NCBI RefSeq assembly: GCF_028858725.1
Contig: NC_084790.1
Span: 85,375,506 to 85,439,505 of the forward strand
Length of the DNA stretch: 64,000 nucleotides
Reading direction: 5' to 3'
Source: Colius striatus
Lineage: Eukaryota > Chordata > Aves > Coliiformes > Coliidae
The position numbers and the translations under genes are program-made. Below the pieces are notes generated by a model. That model made no database searches. It was not told the DNA's origin and was given only the letters and a program-made list of their open reading frames with translations. Within the stretch, counting starts at the first letter, position 1. Each line of letters opens with the position of its first letter. Below are positions 1-13,600 of the stretch, one piece after another.

Positions 1-542
1 AAGACAGAGTAAATGATATTGGACTCCACACAAACACTGGGACTTCCAAGAAAGAAAAATAAAACCCTGCAGGATTTATGAACCTACCCATATATCTCAG
101 TCCTTTCACCTCTTTGTACTTCCTCTAATCTGCTCCAAACAAAAAGGGTATCTGTTCCAGGAAGTCCTGACAAGCTTTGCAGAATGACATCCTAAATCAT
201 ATCACTAATTCGTTTCACACTACCTACACAAAACCCTCATGCAATGTTGACAGAGTTGTATTTAATGAGAGCAATGTTTCAAAAACTATTGCAACTTTGT
301 CAGCCTTCCAACCAAAGGAACAATCCAAAGCACAAAAACTAAATCATCATCAGCATTTACTACTGTAAGAGACAAGCTGAAACACTTCCAAAGCTGTGAC
401 GCTTTAATTGGGGCGCTATAGTTTAAGCATAGATTACAATGCATGTTAACACAAAAGGTCCTGCCAACATTAACTTTCATAAAGCTTATCTTGGAAAAAA
501 AGAAGTTAAAACTTATCAGGACAGGTGTGAAAAAACAAGCAG

Positions 543-814
543 GTGTTGGTCTCTTCTCCCAGGCTACAAGTGGCAAGATGAAACAGCCTCAGGTCACACC
601 AGGGGAGGTTTACATTGGAGATGGGGAACAATTTCATGCCCAAAAGGCTGACCAGCCCTGTCCCAGGCTGCCCAGGGCAGTGGTGCAGTCCCCATCCCTG
701 GAGGGATCTCACAGCCATGGGGCTGGGGGACATGGGTTAATGGTGGCCGTGGCAGTGCTGGGGAAAGGGTTGGACTCAAGGAGGTTAAAGGGCTTTTCCA
801 ACCCAAATAATTCT
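543..814 (+). mobile_element. CR1 LINE 3' fragment, older subfamily
   Basis: Truncated 3' end running from the conserved GGTCTCTTCTCCCAGGC-like block to GGCTTTTCCAACCCAAATAATTCTG. The ending TTCTG, in place of ATTCTATG, marks a different subfamily from most copies here. Confidence 0.85.
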
Positions 815-900
815 GGTTTCTTATTTCCAAGGAAGAAATTAAATTCTCCTTCATATAATAATAAAGTCTGTTTCGTGACATGCATCCCATTGAGATGTGG

Positions 901-1054
901 AATCATAGAACCATAGAATGGTAGGGGTTGGAAGGGACCTTCAGAGACCATCCAGTCCAACCCCCCTGCAGAAGCAGGTTCACCTATATCAGGTCACACA
1001 GGAACATGTCCAGGGGGGTCTTGAAGACCTCCAAGGAAGGAGACTCCATATAGC
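901..1054 (-). mobile_element. CR1 LINE 3' fragment
   Basis: Reverse-complement 3' end (TCATAGAACCATAGAATGG, then GGTTGGAAGGGACC), truncated after about 150 bp. Confidence 0.92.
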
Positions 1055-1602
1055 AGATGCATGAAAGAAGCCATCCACACAAACCTAGAGATCTACAGAA
1101 TCATTCCACTTATTTCTCTCCTTCAGACATCAATTAACTGATATTTCAGAGATTAGTCACATGACTTGTTTAATGCACAAGCAATTCAAGATCCCACGCA
1201 ATTACAGAAGGGGAACTTTCATTTGCTCTTTGCTGCAATCCCCTCTGTTGAAGTGATGCCTCCAATATACTTTACCCTGTACTATCAGCACAATCATTTC
1301 TCGCCAAAGTTAGCACTACCTGTATGTGTGCCAACAGAGGTACCTGAAATATATCTCAAAACTCCTACAAATTAAACCAGGATAACTTCTGGTGACGGTT
1401 TGAACTGAGTGTGAGATGTGGATCAAGTACTTATTAAAAGAGCATGCCCAGAGTTGGTACTGGCAGCAGGTTCTGCACCATCACATAAATCTTTCAAAAC
1501 AACTACTTAAACATTATGACCCTATCACTCAAAGTTCCATATTCTCTCATGCTTAATTCATAGAAAGTAGCCAGGAAAAAAGAGAGCAAAAAGCCAACTT
1601 AC

Positions 1603-1675
1603 AGGAGGGGAATTTCAACAATGAGCTGGATGAGGCAACACAGCAACTCTTCGATGAGGTCTTCACACTCTACTC
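1603..1675 (-). CDS. DYM: DYM exon 6
   Basis: A 73-nt exon with a TTTTTTTCAG acceptor and a GTAAGT donor. It reads [20 protein letters not shown] then EIPLL, aligning with the human SEDLLEELLCCLMQLITDIPLL block. The first residues (GVEC) differ from human. A CR1 element starts only about 47 bp upstream of the acceptor side. The next exon, expected to start DITYEISVEAI, is not found between 1 and 1602. Confidence 0.92.
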
Positions 1676-4600
1676 CTGAAAAAAAGCACACCAAAGGTTT
1701 TCTGGATTTTCAAATACCAATAGAATCACAGAATGGTAGGGCTTGGAAGGGACCTTTAGAGCTCATCCAGCCCAAACCCCTGGCAGAAGCAGGGTCACCT
1801 AGATCAGGTCACACAGGAACGTGTTCAGGCGGGTCTTGAAGCCCTCCAAGGAAGGAGCCTCCACACCCTCCCTGGGCAGCCTGGGCCAGGGCTCCCTCAC
1901 CCTCACAGTAAAATAGTTTTTCTTATGTTTAAGTGGAACTTTTTGTGTTCCAGTTTCATCCCATCACCCCTTGTCCTGTTACTAGCTACTATAGAAAAAA
2001 GGGATGTCCCAACATCCTGACACCCACCATTGAGATATTTGTAAATGTTAATAAGATCCCCCCTCAGTCTCCTCCAGACTAAAAAGCCCCAGGTCCCGCA
2101 GCCTTTCCTCATATGAAAGATGTTCCAGTCCCCTGATCATCTTGGCAGCCCTGTGCTGGACTCTCTCCAGAACTTCCCTGTCCCTCTTGAGCTGGGGAGT
2201 CCAGAACTGTACACAGGACTCCAGATGAGGCCTCACCAGGGCAGAGCAGAAAACAAAGATTTAAAGACACAAATCCAGACAATCGGTATTTTAACTAAGG
2301 AACAAACATCAGAAGATAAATTCTATTTGTTTATAGAGACAGCATTCTTTCCTGAAATAGGAAGCTGCTGGAATTATCACCAGGGAAAATGGTTACTCCT
2401 TTCTTTGCATACAGTAAATAACAATTGGATAAATGAGGTCTTGGTATTTCAGGATTATGCTAATATTAAGAACACCAAGCCTCATCTAAGGTCCTATTAA
2501 ATGGCATTATTACCTCTCACTGGTCCACAGCTTGAGTCTGCTCTCAAAATTCCCTGCACTCTGCCTCCTTCCCTCCTCCTCTTTTTTTAATACCAAGTGA
2601 TGAATAAGCAGAGACAGAAAAGTTTCACCTGTCTAACACGCACTGAGCAATATTCCATCAACCATACACATCACTGCTGATCTTAAGCAACTAAATCTAC
2701 ACACTATCATTCCATGAATACACAACCATTTATTTATTTATTTATTTACAGAAGGGTTTATGCATTTCAAGGACAAGTAAGGATTCATTCATTTCCAAAG
2801 GGCATTTTAAGTTGAGTAGAAATTATTCTCTAGCCATACCCAATATGACAAAATGCATGGGACGAGCAAAAAACTACTTTTAAGACGCAGCTATTCCAAG
2901 CAATAAAAGTGGTGGCACCTTGGATGAGCACTGTGATTTTTAAAGGCAACTGTGAGAACAGACTTACAACACTTGCAAGGAAAAAGATTATTAAATCATT
3001 TGCGATTGCCATATAATGGTAAAAAATCAAATAGAAGACGTATCTCTTGGTTCATCGGGATTTTCCTCCTTTCAAAAATCAAAATTGTAAAGAAAAGCAC
3101 AGGGTTTTTACACTGCTGAGTGGCCCTAGAGAAGGCATGGTTTTCCCTCTGCATTACCTGACAGGTATTACAGCACAGTGATTGTCCAAACCCTTGTTTG
3201 TTTTGTACTTCCAAATAAATACCTCTTGCAATAAACACAACATTACAGCCAGCTTATGGTGGTGTTACTCTGCTGAACCCAAGTCTGCTCCTACACCCAG
3301 GACTCAATTTTAAGAAGCACACCAGAGGGAATAGTCACAATAAAGCAAAATTATTTCTTTCCACAATCCATTTATTAAAAACACATTAAAAATTGTCACC
3401 TAGTGAACTCTACATTCTAAAGGAAATCAGTTTTTTATAACGGAAACATGGTTTCCTTTATATAGAATCCCCCATGAGTAACACAATGCAGCTCAGTTAG
3501 TAAAAAACTGAGACCTGCTAGGAGTATTTAACCTTGGGCAGAAAACACAGCTAATAATGAAGCCCAGACAATGTATGCCAAAGCATCTTGAATGTGACAG
3601 TTTCCTAAAGTTTTCTGTCTCCAGCAAATGCTTATAGAGCAAGACTGCTACCACTTCTCCGAAGGTCCGTATTTTTTCCTCTTGGCAATTGAGGAAAGGG
3701 AAGGGGAGAGAGGGAAAATGACAAAAAAGGACAGTTTCTTTCAAGAATATCATTTCTTCACACACCACATTTGAACTATATTATTTGAATATGAAAGAGG
3801 ACTTTTCCCCCCACACTGTACAAAAAAATAAAACACTAAAATAGTGGATTAGCACAACCACACAGAATGGAAGATGTTATTCTTTCCTGCTCTGTTTTCC
3901 AAAAAAAAAAAAAGGCTTAATTGCTGTAATCAATGTCATTCAGCCACAATAATTAATGTATCCTTTTCCCCATTGGGGCACAGGCATTCTTGTTTAATTC
4001 TTGTCTTGCCAAGACAATAGGGCAGATGCATGCCAAATCTGTAACGTGAGAGTGAGCTATAAACACAGAACACTATGTATTTTCACAAACAATGCCTTTT
4101 TCAATAGCAGGATAAAGATAATACACACAAGGCTCATTCACATTAATACATCACATACTTGGATCAAAGACCTGTGTAAAGCCTTGGGGAAAATAAGCAA
4201 AGGGTGAATCTGTCCAGATAAGATTAGAGAGGACTTGCAGAGAGACAAATCATAGGTGCCTCTTCTAAACCCCCTCACACTGCAGGTAACTGCAAACACA
4301 CAGGTTTTAAAATGTCCAGTTATGCTGTGACACCATTTTTCACGAGCCATATTGAAGCTCTCAGATGTGTGGATTATTTGCATTGGGGAATTTTGGGCTT
4401 TCTTGTGAGGTCTGTTCAAATTGGGGGGATGTGGTGGTTTACATAAATAATATTTTAGAGGGTTTTTTATTCTTTCAAAGCTATGCACATTACAAATACT
4501 GGATTAGCAGAAGCTACACAGGCAAAAAGGCTTCTCCGGGACAAAGGGTATGTGCCAGAAGAGTCACCTTCTAGTAAAACCAGCCCCACTCCACTCTTGT

Positions 4601-7600
4601 CCATGACACATGGTCTAACACAGACAGGACAACAGTCTTTCTTCTCAAGAATCTAACTACTGTGTTGTAAAGACCTGATCTGAGAGGTTGGATGTGCCTA
4701 ATTTTATTAAGATCACAAAAATCACAGAATCTCAAGGGTTGGAAGGGACCTGGAAAGCTCATCCAGTCCAACCTCCCTGCCAGAGCAGCACCACCTAGAG
4801 TAGGTCACAGAGGAACTCATCCAGCTGGGTTTGAATGCCTCCAGAGAAAGAGACTCCACAACCCATCTGGGCAGCCCCTGCCAGTGCTCCCTCACCTCAA
4901 CAGGGAAGACGTGAAGAATCTAGTGAGGGAAGATGTCGTTAGTACTGTTAGTACTGTGGTTAGTACTACGGTTAGAACTGATCCATTGACAAGGCAATTT
5001 GCAAGAGTCAAAGAATTTAAGCACAATATTAAAAAATAAGTGCATGTCCAGGAAACAAAACACGTGTTATGCAACAGGAAATACGGCAAGGAAGATGCTC
5101 CAATAATCTAGTTGTTCTCTTTCTGCTCTCTGGTCCACCTTTTTGAATGTGAACGTGTTGAAAATCAGTGTGGTTTCAGCAAAAAGAGAGTCATAACACT
5201 GTCTGCCACAGATCTTTGTGAAGCACCATATCAAGATGCTGTTTCAGACCACACGATGGGTAACTCTGGCAAAGGAGCCTTGAGTTCACTTGCTTTGTGG
5301 TAAAGATACTGTCGAACTTAAAATTGGGAGCAGCTTTGTGGAGAGGAACCTGGAAGTGCTGGTAGGCAGCAAAATAAACATAATCAGCGATGTGCCCTTG
5401 TGGGCAGGAAGGCCAATGGCATTCTGAGGAGCATCAAGAACAGCAGGTTCTGCTACCCCTCTGCTCTGACCTGTTGAGGCTTCATCTGGAGTGTTATGTC
5501 CAGTTCTGGGCTCCCCAGCCCAAGAGGGACAGGGAACTGCTGGAGAGAGGTCAGAACGGGGCTACCAAGATGCTGAGGGGATTGGAACATGTCTCTGATG
5601 AGGAAAGGCTGCGGGACCTGGGGCTGCTCAGCCTGGAGAAGAGACAATTAAGGGTCAATCTCATTAACATTTACAAGTATTTTAGAGGTGTTTGTCAAGA
5701 AGTTAGGGCCGCATTTTTTTTCTGTAGTGTCCAGTGACAGGAAAAGGGGTAATGTACATCAGCTGGAACACATAACATTCCACTTAAACATAAGGTAAAT
5801 CTACTTTACTGTAAGGGTGAGAGACCCTTGGCCCAGGCTGCCCAGGGAAGGTGTGAAGGCTCCTTCTCAGGAAGTTTCCATACCCACCTGGACATGCTCC
5901 TGTGGCTCCTGATCAAGGGGAACCTGCTTGAGCAGGGGGTTGGACTGGATAAGCTCTGGAGGCCCCTTCCAATCCCCACCATTCTAAGATTCTATATCAT
6001 TGATTGCATAAAGCCCAAAAATGGTCTGGCAAAAAGGACTAGTATCAGAGTGTTAATACAGTGTGAGTGAGCTATGGAAGAACAACCATAAGTATCTGAC
6101 TGTGGTTTTCCTTCCTCAGTCGAAACAGCAAGGATGGATGTTGAGACAACCTAATAGCTGCTTGCTCTTGAATAGTGAAAACTGTTCATTCAAATCTGTC
6201 TAACTTCTTGGCACCTGCCTTTTGCTGTGGGGAAATCTTTGGTGCCACAAGACTGAGTGCTACGTGTTGAAATAGTTTATTGTCTTTTAAACTGCAATGG
6301 GTGATCTCCAGGAATGAAAGCAGAAGGAATGAGGGTAGGAATGAAGAGCTTCCTGCCCTCTTGTGTTTGAAAGTAACACCTGCTTACAATAAGCTATCAA
6401 TGCAGAATGACTCTGGGTTTATATGTGCTTTCAAAAAATTGCCCATCTCTTGCTTAGGTGGTGTGGTGTAGCAGATTAAAACGGATGGAAAAGCTGAGAC
6501 CCTTTGTTGTCTTGAACCCTCGCCATCTTTATTGCTTATGCTGGGAGTTCCATGCAGCATGGTGTGGAAAGTGATTCTTGTCACTGGAGCAGATCTGTGT
6601 TTATACAGTGTCCAGCAGCACTTCAGTGTAATTCACAGTGACATTTATTAGCAATAATTTTGTGCGTATCAATGGCAAATGATACTTAGCAATTATCTTT
6701 GAAGAGATTGTTCGCTGGATGTCATTGATTAGGAAGGTAATTGTGTGTGGTCTGCTGGTGAGAGTAAGGGATGGCATCAGGAAAGGAGCCCCTCCTGTGC
6801 TCTCCCTGCTCAACTGTGGCTCGAGTCTGCTGCTGCTTTCAACTCAGGTTTCCAACTGGAGATGAATTTTGTGACCTTCCTCAAGGTACTGAGGCTCATA
6901 ACGTGCTGTGATTACATAGCCATTGTTTTTGGTTCCTAATAAAACTTCACATAGGTTTTAAAAAATACATATACAGCATGTTTATAGGGTGAATGCCTTC
7001 CTATAGCTTTTGTGTTTAGCTACAGGAAAAGTTTAAGTACTGTTAATAGAGAGCAATAAACTACTGTTGTGTTGTGGCCTGTTCATGCAAGCAGGAAGAA
7101 ATACAATATTTTTTGGTTTGTATTTTCATAATGAAGTCAAGTGTAGCTTTCTTGAATTCTTGGTGGTTTTTTTTTTTTTTGAGAACTAGACCCTGACTTG
7201 TTGTTGTGAAGCAGATAAAGACTTGCTAGAACTTTTACTGAAGTTTTACATACTTTACATCATTTACAGTGCATGTGCATCTTTAAAAAAATAAACTCCT
7301 CTTAGTTGTTTTTTCTGTCTTTTCACTTATCAGAGCTTGATATTATTTTATGATTCCTTAATTTTGAATGTGATAAACCAAACCTTATAAAAGACATTAT
7401 TAATTATGTAATGTAAATAAAATATCCAAATACATATTGTGGGATCTCAACCGGCTGAGAGTTGGGCAGAGAGGAACCTCATGAGGTTTAACAAGGACAA
7501 GTGCAGAGTCCTGCAGCTGGGAAGGAACAACCCCCTGCACCAGCACAGGTTGGGTGTGACCTGCTGGAGAGCAGCTCTGCAGAGACAGACCTAGGAGTCC

Positions 7601-10600
7601 AGACTGATAATAAACTAACCATGAGCCAGCAATGTGCCCTTGTGGCCAAGAAGGCCAAGAAGAGTGTGGGCAGCAGGTCAAGGGAGGTTCTTCTCCCCCT
7701 CTACTCTGCCCTGCTGAGGCCTCATCTGGAGTCCTGTGTCCAACTCTGGGCTCCTCAGCTCAAGAGGGACAGGGAACTGCTGCAGAGAGTCCAGTGCAGG
7801 GCCAGCAAGATGATCAGGGGACTGGAACATCTTTCATCTGAGGAAAGGCTGCGGGAACTGGGGCTGTTTATTCTGGAGGAGATTGAGGAGGGATCTTATT
7901 AACATTTACAAATATCTAAAGGGTGGGTGTCAGGAGGTTGGGACATCCCTCTTTTCTATAGTAGTAACAGGACAAGGGGTGATGGGATGAAGCTGGAACA
8001 CAAAAAGTTCCACTTAAACATAAGAAAAAACTATTTCACTGTCAGTTGAGGGAGCCCTGGCCCAGGCTGCCCAGACGGGTTGTGGAGGCTCCTTCCTTGG
8101 AGGCCTTCAAGACCCGCCTGGACACGTTCCTGTGTGACCTGATCTACATGGAACTTGCTTCTGCAGGGGGTTGGACTGGATGATCTCTAAAGGTCCCTTC
8201 CAACCCCTGCCATTCTATGATTCTATGAAATAAATAGGTACTTTAATACAGTGTCTGAACTTTGAAATACTGTTTGCTTATTTTCTTAATGGCTGGTGAG
8301 TAGTTACTGGAAAGAAGAGTAGAACCCATCAACAATGCAACCAATCTCTCTCTCCAGCCTTGTGCAAAAAGGTAATCGTTCTTATCAGGATCATCTTAAA
8401 ACTCTGCCAGAAAGGAGTCAATCAGAGCACCAGTATCTGCTGTACAATATTTGGCATGCTGGGCAGAAGTGTATAATGTATGACCGAGACTTCTTCAGAG
8501 CACAAGACCGCTGAGGAGTGGCTGAGGGCCCTGGGGATGTTCAAACTGGACAAGAGGAGGCTGAGGGGAGACCTTCTTGCTCTTGGCAATGCCCTGACAG
8601 AAGGCTGTGATCATGGAGGGGGTCAGTCTCTGCTCTTAAGCTACAAGGGACAGGACACTAGCAAATGGCCTCAAGTTGCACCAGGGTAAGTTTAGATGGG
8701 GAACAACTTCTTCCCTCAAGGGCTGTCCAGCCCTGTCCCAGGCTGCCCAGGGCAGTGCTGCAGTTCCCATCCCTGGAGGGATCCCAAAGCCATGTATCTG
8801 TGGGGCTGAAGGACACAGGTTAGTGGTGGCCATGGCAGTGCTGAGGGAATGGCTGGACTCCAGCAGCTTAAAGGACTTTTCCAACCCCAATGATTCTGTG
8901 ATAAATACATCCTTGTCACTGGCTACTCAGCAATGTGCCTTGTATTTCGATAGGTTATATGAGACATAGCCACTTTTGTTTGGTTAGCATTTTTTATAAC
9001 AGTCTTACCCCGATGTACTCTCCTTACAGGTTTTGCAATTCATATGCTTTCACTTTTTCTGAATGTCCAAATTGTTTTTTTTCCCTGCTAGATTGTATTT
9101 TAAACTCAGAAGGAAGCTGTGTGTTTGTGCTTTGTGTCATAAAATACGATTATTCAAGCTTTTAGTTATGAAGGAAGTTGGAGTGCGTGGATGTATTGCA
9201 GCCCACCATAATAAAGTTGTAATGAATAAATAGCAGAGGATAATGTCTTCAAACCAAAACAAGGTAAACATAGATACGAGGAAGAAGTGGTTCCCTGTGA
9301 GGGTGGTGAGGCCCTGGCACAGGCTGGCCAGAGAGGCTGTGGCTGCCCCATCCCTGGCAGTGTCCAAGGGCAGGTTGGATGGGGCTTGGAGCAACCTGAA
9401 TGTCCCTGCCCATAGCAGGGGGTTGGAACCAGATAAACTTTTAGGTCCCTTCCTTATAGTATTTGAAATCAAATCATCAATTAATTTAACCTATTACCTG
9501 TCCCATAGTAGGAAACTTTAATAATCCTCTATGTGAGAAGTGTTTGTCACAAGGTTGCAAAAACGTGTATTTACTGTATTACAGTAAATAAGAGAGCATA
9601 GAAGAGGAAATAAATAGCAGTACATTTACTGCAGCCATTAAATGACTTAATGAGTATTCAGCTATCATATAATAGAAATGAGGGGTGGCAATTAGTTTGC
9701 ATAGTCATTATTCTCTTAATTGAGAGCTGGGAGGTTTTAGAGTCCTTTCTGCTGAGTCCTTAGGGCTGAAGCTACAAACCACAAAAACCAGAGAAACTAT
9801 AAATCTGATTAAGTAATGAATTGAATGGGTTAGATTGTAGGTACTGTTTTACAAGTAACAATTATTTCATTACTGGTGTCCAGCTTCTATCCTATCTGCA
9901 GGAGTAAACATGCAGAAAACCATGCAGCATCTAAGGTGATGCTACATCTTGCTGTGCCTGAATATCTGGAATATTGTGTCCAGTTCTGGGCCCCTCAGTT
10001 CCAGAAGCACGGGGAGCTGCTGGAGAGAGTTCAGTGCAGGGCCACCAAGATGATAGAGTGGAGCATTTCCCTTCTAATGAACGGTTGAGGCTCTTGAGCT
10101 TGGAGGAGGCTGAGGGGTGACCTCGCTCATGTTTACAAATGCAAAAAGGACGGGTGTCAGGAGGATGGAGCCAGGGTGTGCTCAGTGATGGCCAATGACA
10201 GGACAAGGGGCAATGGGTACAAGCTGGAACAGAAGAAGTTCCAAAGAAACACAAGGGAAAACTTGTTCCCTGTTAAGGTGAGGGAGCACTGGCAGGAGCT
10301 GCCCAGATGGGCTGTGGAGTCTCCTTCTCTGGAGACATTCAAACCCAGCTGGATGAGTTCCTGTGTGCCCTGCTCTAGGTAGCCCTGCTCTGGCAGGGGG
10401 GTTGCACTGGATGAGCTTTCGAGGTCCCTTCCAACTCTTGAGATTCTGTGACTAAACAAAGGTAGGTCTATACGATCACCTCTGAACAACCATCTAAAAA
10501 CTGCCAAGTGAAGTTTGTAAATAAGTGATTATGTTAAATTTAACACAAAACATTAAAGAAAAAATAAACCGAATAATTTAACCCCTGCTCCAGAAGTCTG

Positions 10601-13600
10601 GTTTGCTACCCAAACCTGTAATATGCCAACAGCTTGTTATCAAACAATTCTAGAAGATGACAGTCAACATGTTGCTAGAAGCTCTCACCACATTTTGAAG
10701 GTGTTCTCTTTCACATGTATGTTTGGCTTACACCAAATTACTTCAGACCTCGAGGTAAGTCAGTTTTACTATTACCAGCACACTTTCCATCTCACAGGTT
10801 GTCCCAAACAGTAAACACACATGCAACCTCATCGGTCCTTCCCTTCTAGTTTTAAAGCAAAGTTTAGGATTCTTAGTCTAAACAAAACATAGAGTCATGG
10901 AATTACTTAGTGTGAAAAAGAACCTTAAGATCGTCGAGTCCAATCATTAACCTAACACTACCACTAAGCTCAGCACTAAACCATGGCCCTAAGCACCACA
11001 TCTACAAACATCAGAACTTCTCAGTTTCTCACAGGATGTTTGTTTCACTAGCACTGGTGTACACGTACCATAAGAGCCTGGTGTTTTCTCTTCGTAAGTA
11101 AAATGAAGTTGCAGATCTTCTTCTGACATTTGACTGATGAACACTTTCAGCAAACAGCAAATAATAAACAGTGCATTGTGAGCTTGCCAAATAAAGAGGT
11201 GACTAGAAAAGAAGTAGGAATAAACAAGGATCAGTAATGCTTAACCTGTGAACATACATCAAAAAAAGCACAAGAAAATACATGCCAGAGCAGTTGAGGC
11301 AAGGGAAAACACAAATGCTTAAGCAGGGAGTCTTCAGTCAATGCTCCAGAAAACAAAATGGAAATATAGTTAAGTTTGGGTTTCTTCCTTCTGCCCCAAG
11401 AGAATACAGTCTCATTCCTAACTGAGTTTGTACTGCTAAAAACATCACAATTGCTCAAAGTAACATTCTGCAAAGAGCCATCAGATGGCTGGGAATACTT
11501 CTAAAGGTTACTAAATACTAAAGGCTCAAGCCACTCAGACATTCAGAAGTTTCCTACAGCTCTGGATATCAAAGCTACTCAGGCTCCTGTTTCCTTTGCT
11601 CTTTCCCAGCCAAGCAGCCTTCAAATGACTGCAGGCACTTATGGACCTGAGGAGCACAATACAGCAACATTTTTCAATGCAACACACTGCTATTTTTCAA
11701 GCTTTCTGAATGCAAGGGGAATATAGTTTCATCATGTCTGAGTCTCAGCAGCCCATACTACAACATTTAGTCAAGCTTTTGCTTGAAGTTGTACTTTTAA
11801 GGTATTTCTGGATTAAAACAGCAGGAGCTATCCAGGCAGGAATAAGTTATTTCTCCAGATAAAAACAAAAGTTTAAGGGTAGTCCTGGCAGTAACAGGGC
11901 ATTAAAAAGAAAGCCTTGCTTTTTGAAACCTCAAATTTGAAAGGAGTTTGACATTTGTCTATGAGAGTAAAATTACACAGTGCTGCACACGTAACCTCTT
12001 GGAGTTCCTTCCTACTGCTGAAAGGGGCAAGCAAATCCAATGGCAGTTGCATAGTATTATTTGAAAGCCTTGTGTTTATAAAGAAGTTTATGTTCAAAAT
12101 CAATACAGCTTAAAGTACTCCCAAAATAAAACACTTGTTCATACATTAAGTTAAAAAAGGTCAGGTTGTTTTTAAACAGCTCTTAAATCCCTAGTAACCA
12201 GAAGTCACACCTTTTGTACACAGGATGAACACAAACATGTCTTTTTTCCCCAGGAATCTATTTGCCTAGTAATTTTCTGTGTTTGGAAAAGCAGGAGATA
12301 CTTAGTTTCAAACAATAATTGAAGAGAATCCTAAGTTTCGGTCTGTGATGTTAAGGAGCAAAGTAAAAAAAAAAAACCTCAAGTGGCAGCAGCAGAAGGA
12401 ACACTGAACAAGTGAAATGGCAAACACAGCTCTTGTCTGGGTACCTACTTCTGACATTCTGCTGAAATTTTTAACTCTTTGGTTCTGGAGAGAAAGACTT
12501 TAATCAACGACCCAAGGTTCCCTGTTCGAGGATTCTTCTCAACTAGGACAAATAAGAAACAATTTTAGCACATGGAAGTTGATCTTATTTAGTTCAAACA
12601 ATACACAGAATGAAAACAAATAAACATTTGTACATAAAGCATGGTATGTCTGGTTTCCTGTAGAGCTGTTGCGCTTCTAAGACTCTCTAGTATATGCTTT
12701 ACTACTCCATAATTGCTCTTTGAACATACTTCTCATCCTTGGTTTAAAATATTCCCAAAGTGGAACTCATAAAACCGTTGCAGTTGGAAATCACCTTGAA
12801 GATCATTGAAACCAATCATTCAACCTCACACTGCCAGGCCCATCACTGCACTAAACCATATAGAATTACACAGCCTACTTCCTTTCCAAGATTTGTCTCC
12901 AGAACAACAGTCTCCCATCAGAAAATTAAGCATGTTTTCACAACTAGCTTTTACCTTCTTGAAGCATCATTGACAAACACTTATATTATTTGTTCCTTTC
13001 GTCCTCTGACTAATTTTTTTCCCCTTACTGAATAGCTTAGAAGGAAAAAAGAGGCAGTAGGGATGGAGTTATTGGTTTTATAGCTCTGTCATTTCAAGTT
13101 CTACAAAAGTTAACAATGGAAGTCTCTAGAAGTTTGGGATCTACATAAACACATGCTTTTCATTCCTTTTATCTTCCTAGTGGAACCCATATCAGTACAG
13201 TTAAGTACACTGAAGACATGGATGCACACACGAATGCTGTTTCTTAATTGTTTTTGACAAAAAGATGTTAATGATTTCTCACCTAAAGACTTGCAGACTG
13301 AGACTGTGGCTTCTTCCAAGAGCTTTAAGTCAGAACTAGGGGAGAGACAAAAGAAAATTAAAACAGTTACACAAGCATTTGGGTTCCTATAAGTGAAAAT
13401 TAATTACAAAGCAGTAGTAAAATATTTCTATGAAGCACTTAATTAATCCATTAGCTGGTTTACATAGGAATCACAGAAGCATGAAGTGGTTGAGGTGAGG
13501 AGATCTTGTTCAACCTCATGGCCGAGGCAGGGCCACCTAGATCAAATTGCCCAGGATCATGTCCAGGTAGCTTTTGAATATCTCCAAGAACAAAGACTCT

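Larger units (their letters stand above)
1676..11068 (-). other. DYM: DYM intron 5
   Basis: About 9.4 kb, densely seeded with CR1: the 1.72-2.25 kb and 4.72-4.91 kb copies on the minus strand, five copies on the plus strand between 5.3 and 10.5 kb, and a diverged one at 10.89 kb. The stretches 2,251-4,720 and 5,996-7,447 hold no recognisable exon; the first contains an (ATTT)n microsatellite. Confidence 0.8.

Noticed and set aside
1-1602. search for DYM exon 7 (expected DITYEISVEAI...)
   Set aside because: No matching frame seen on the minus strand; the exon must lie beyond the left edge.
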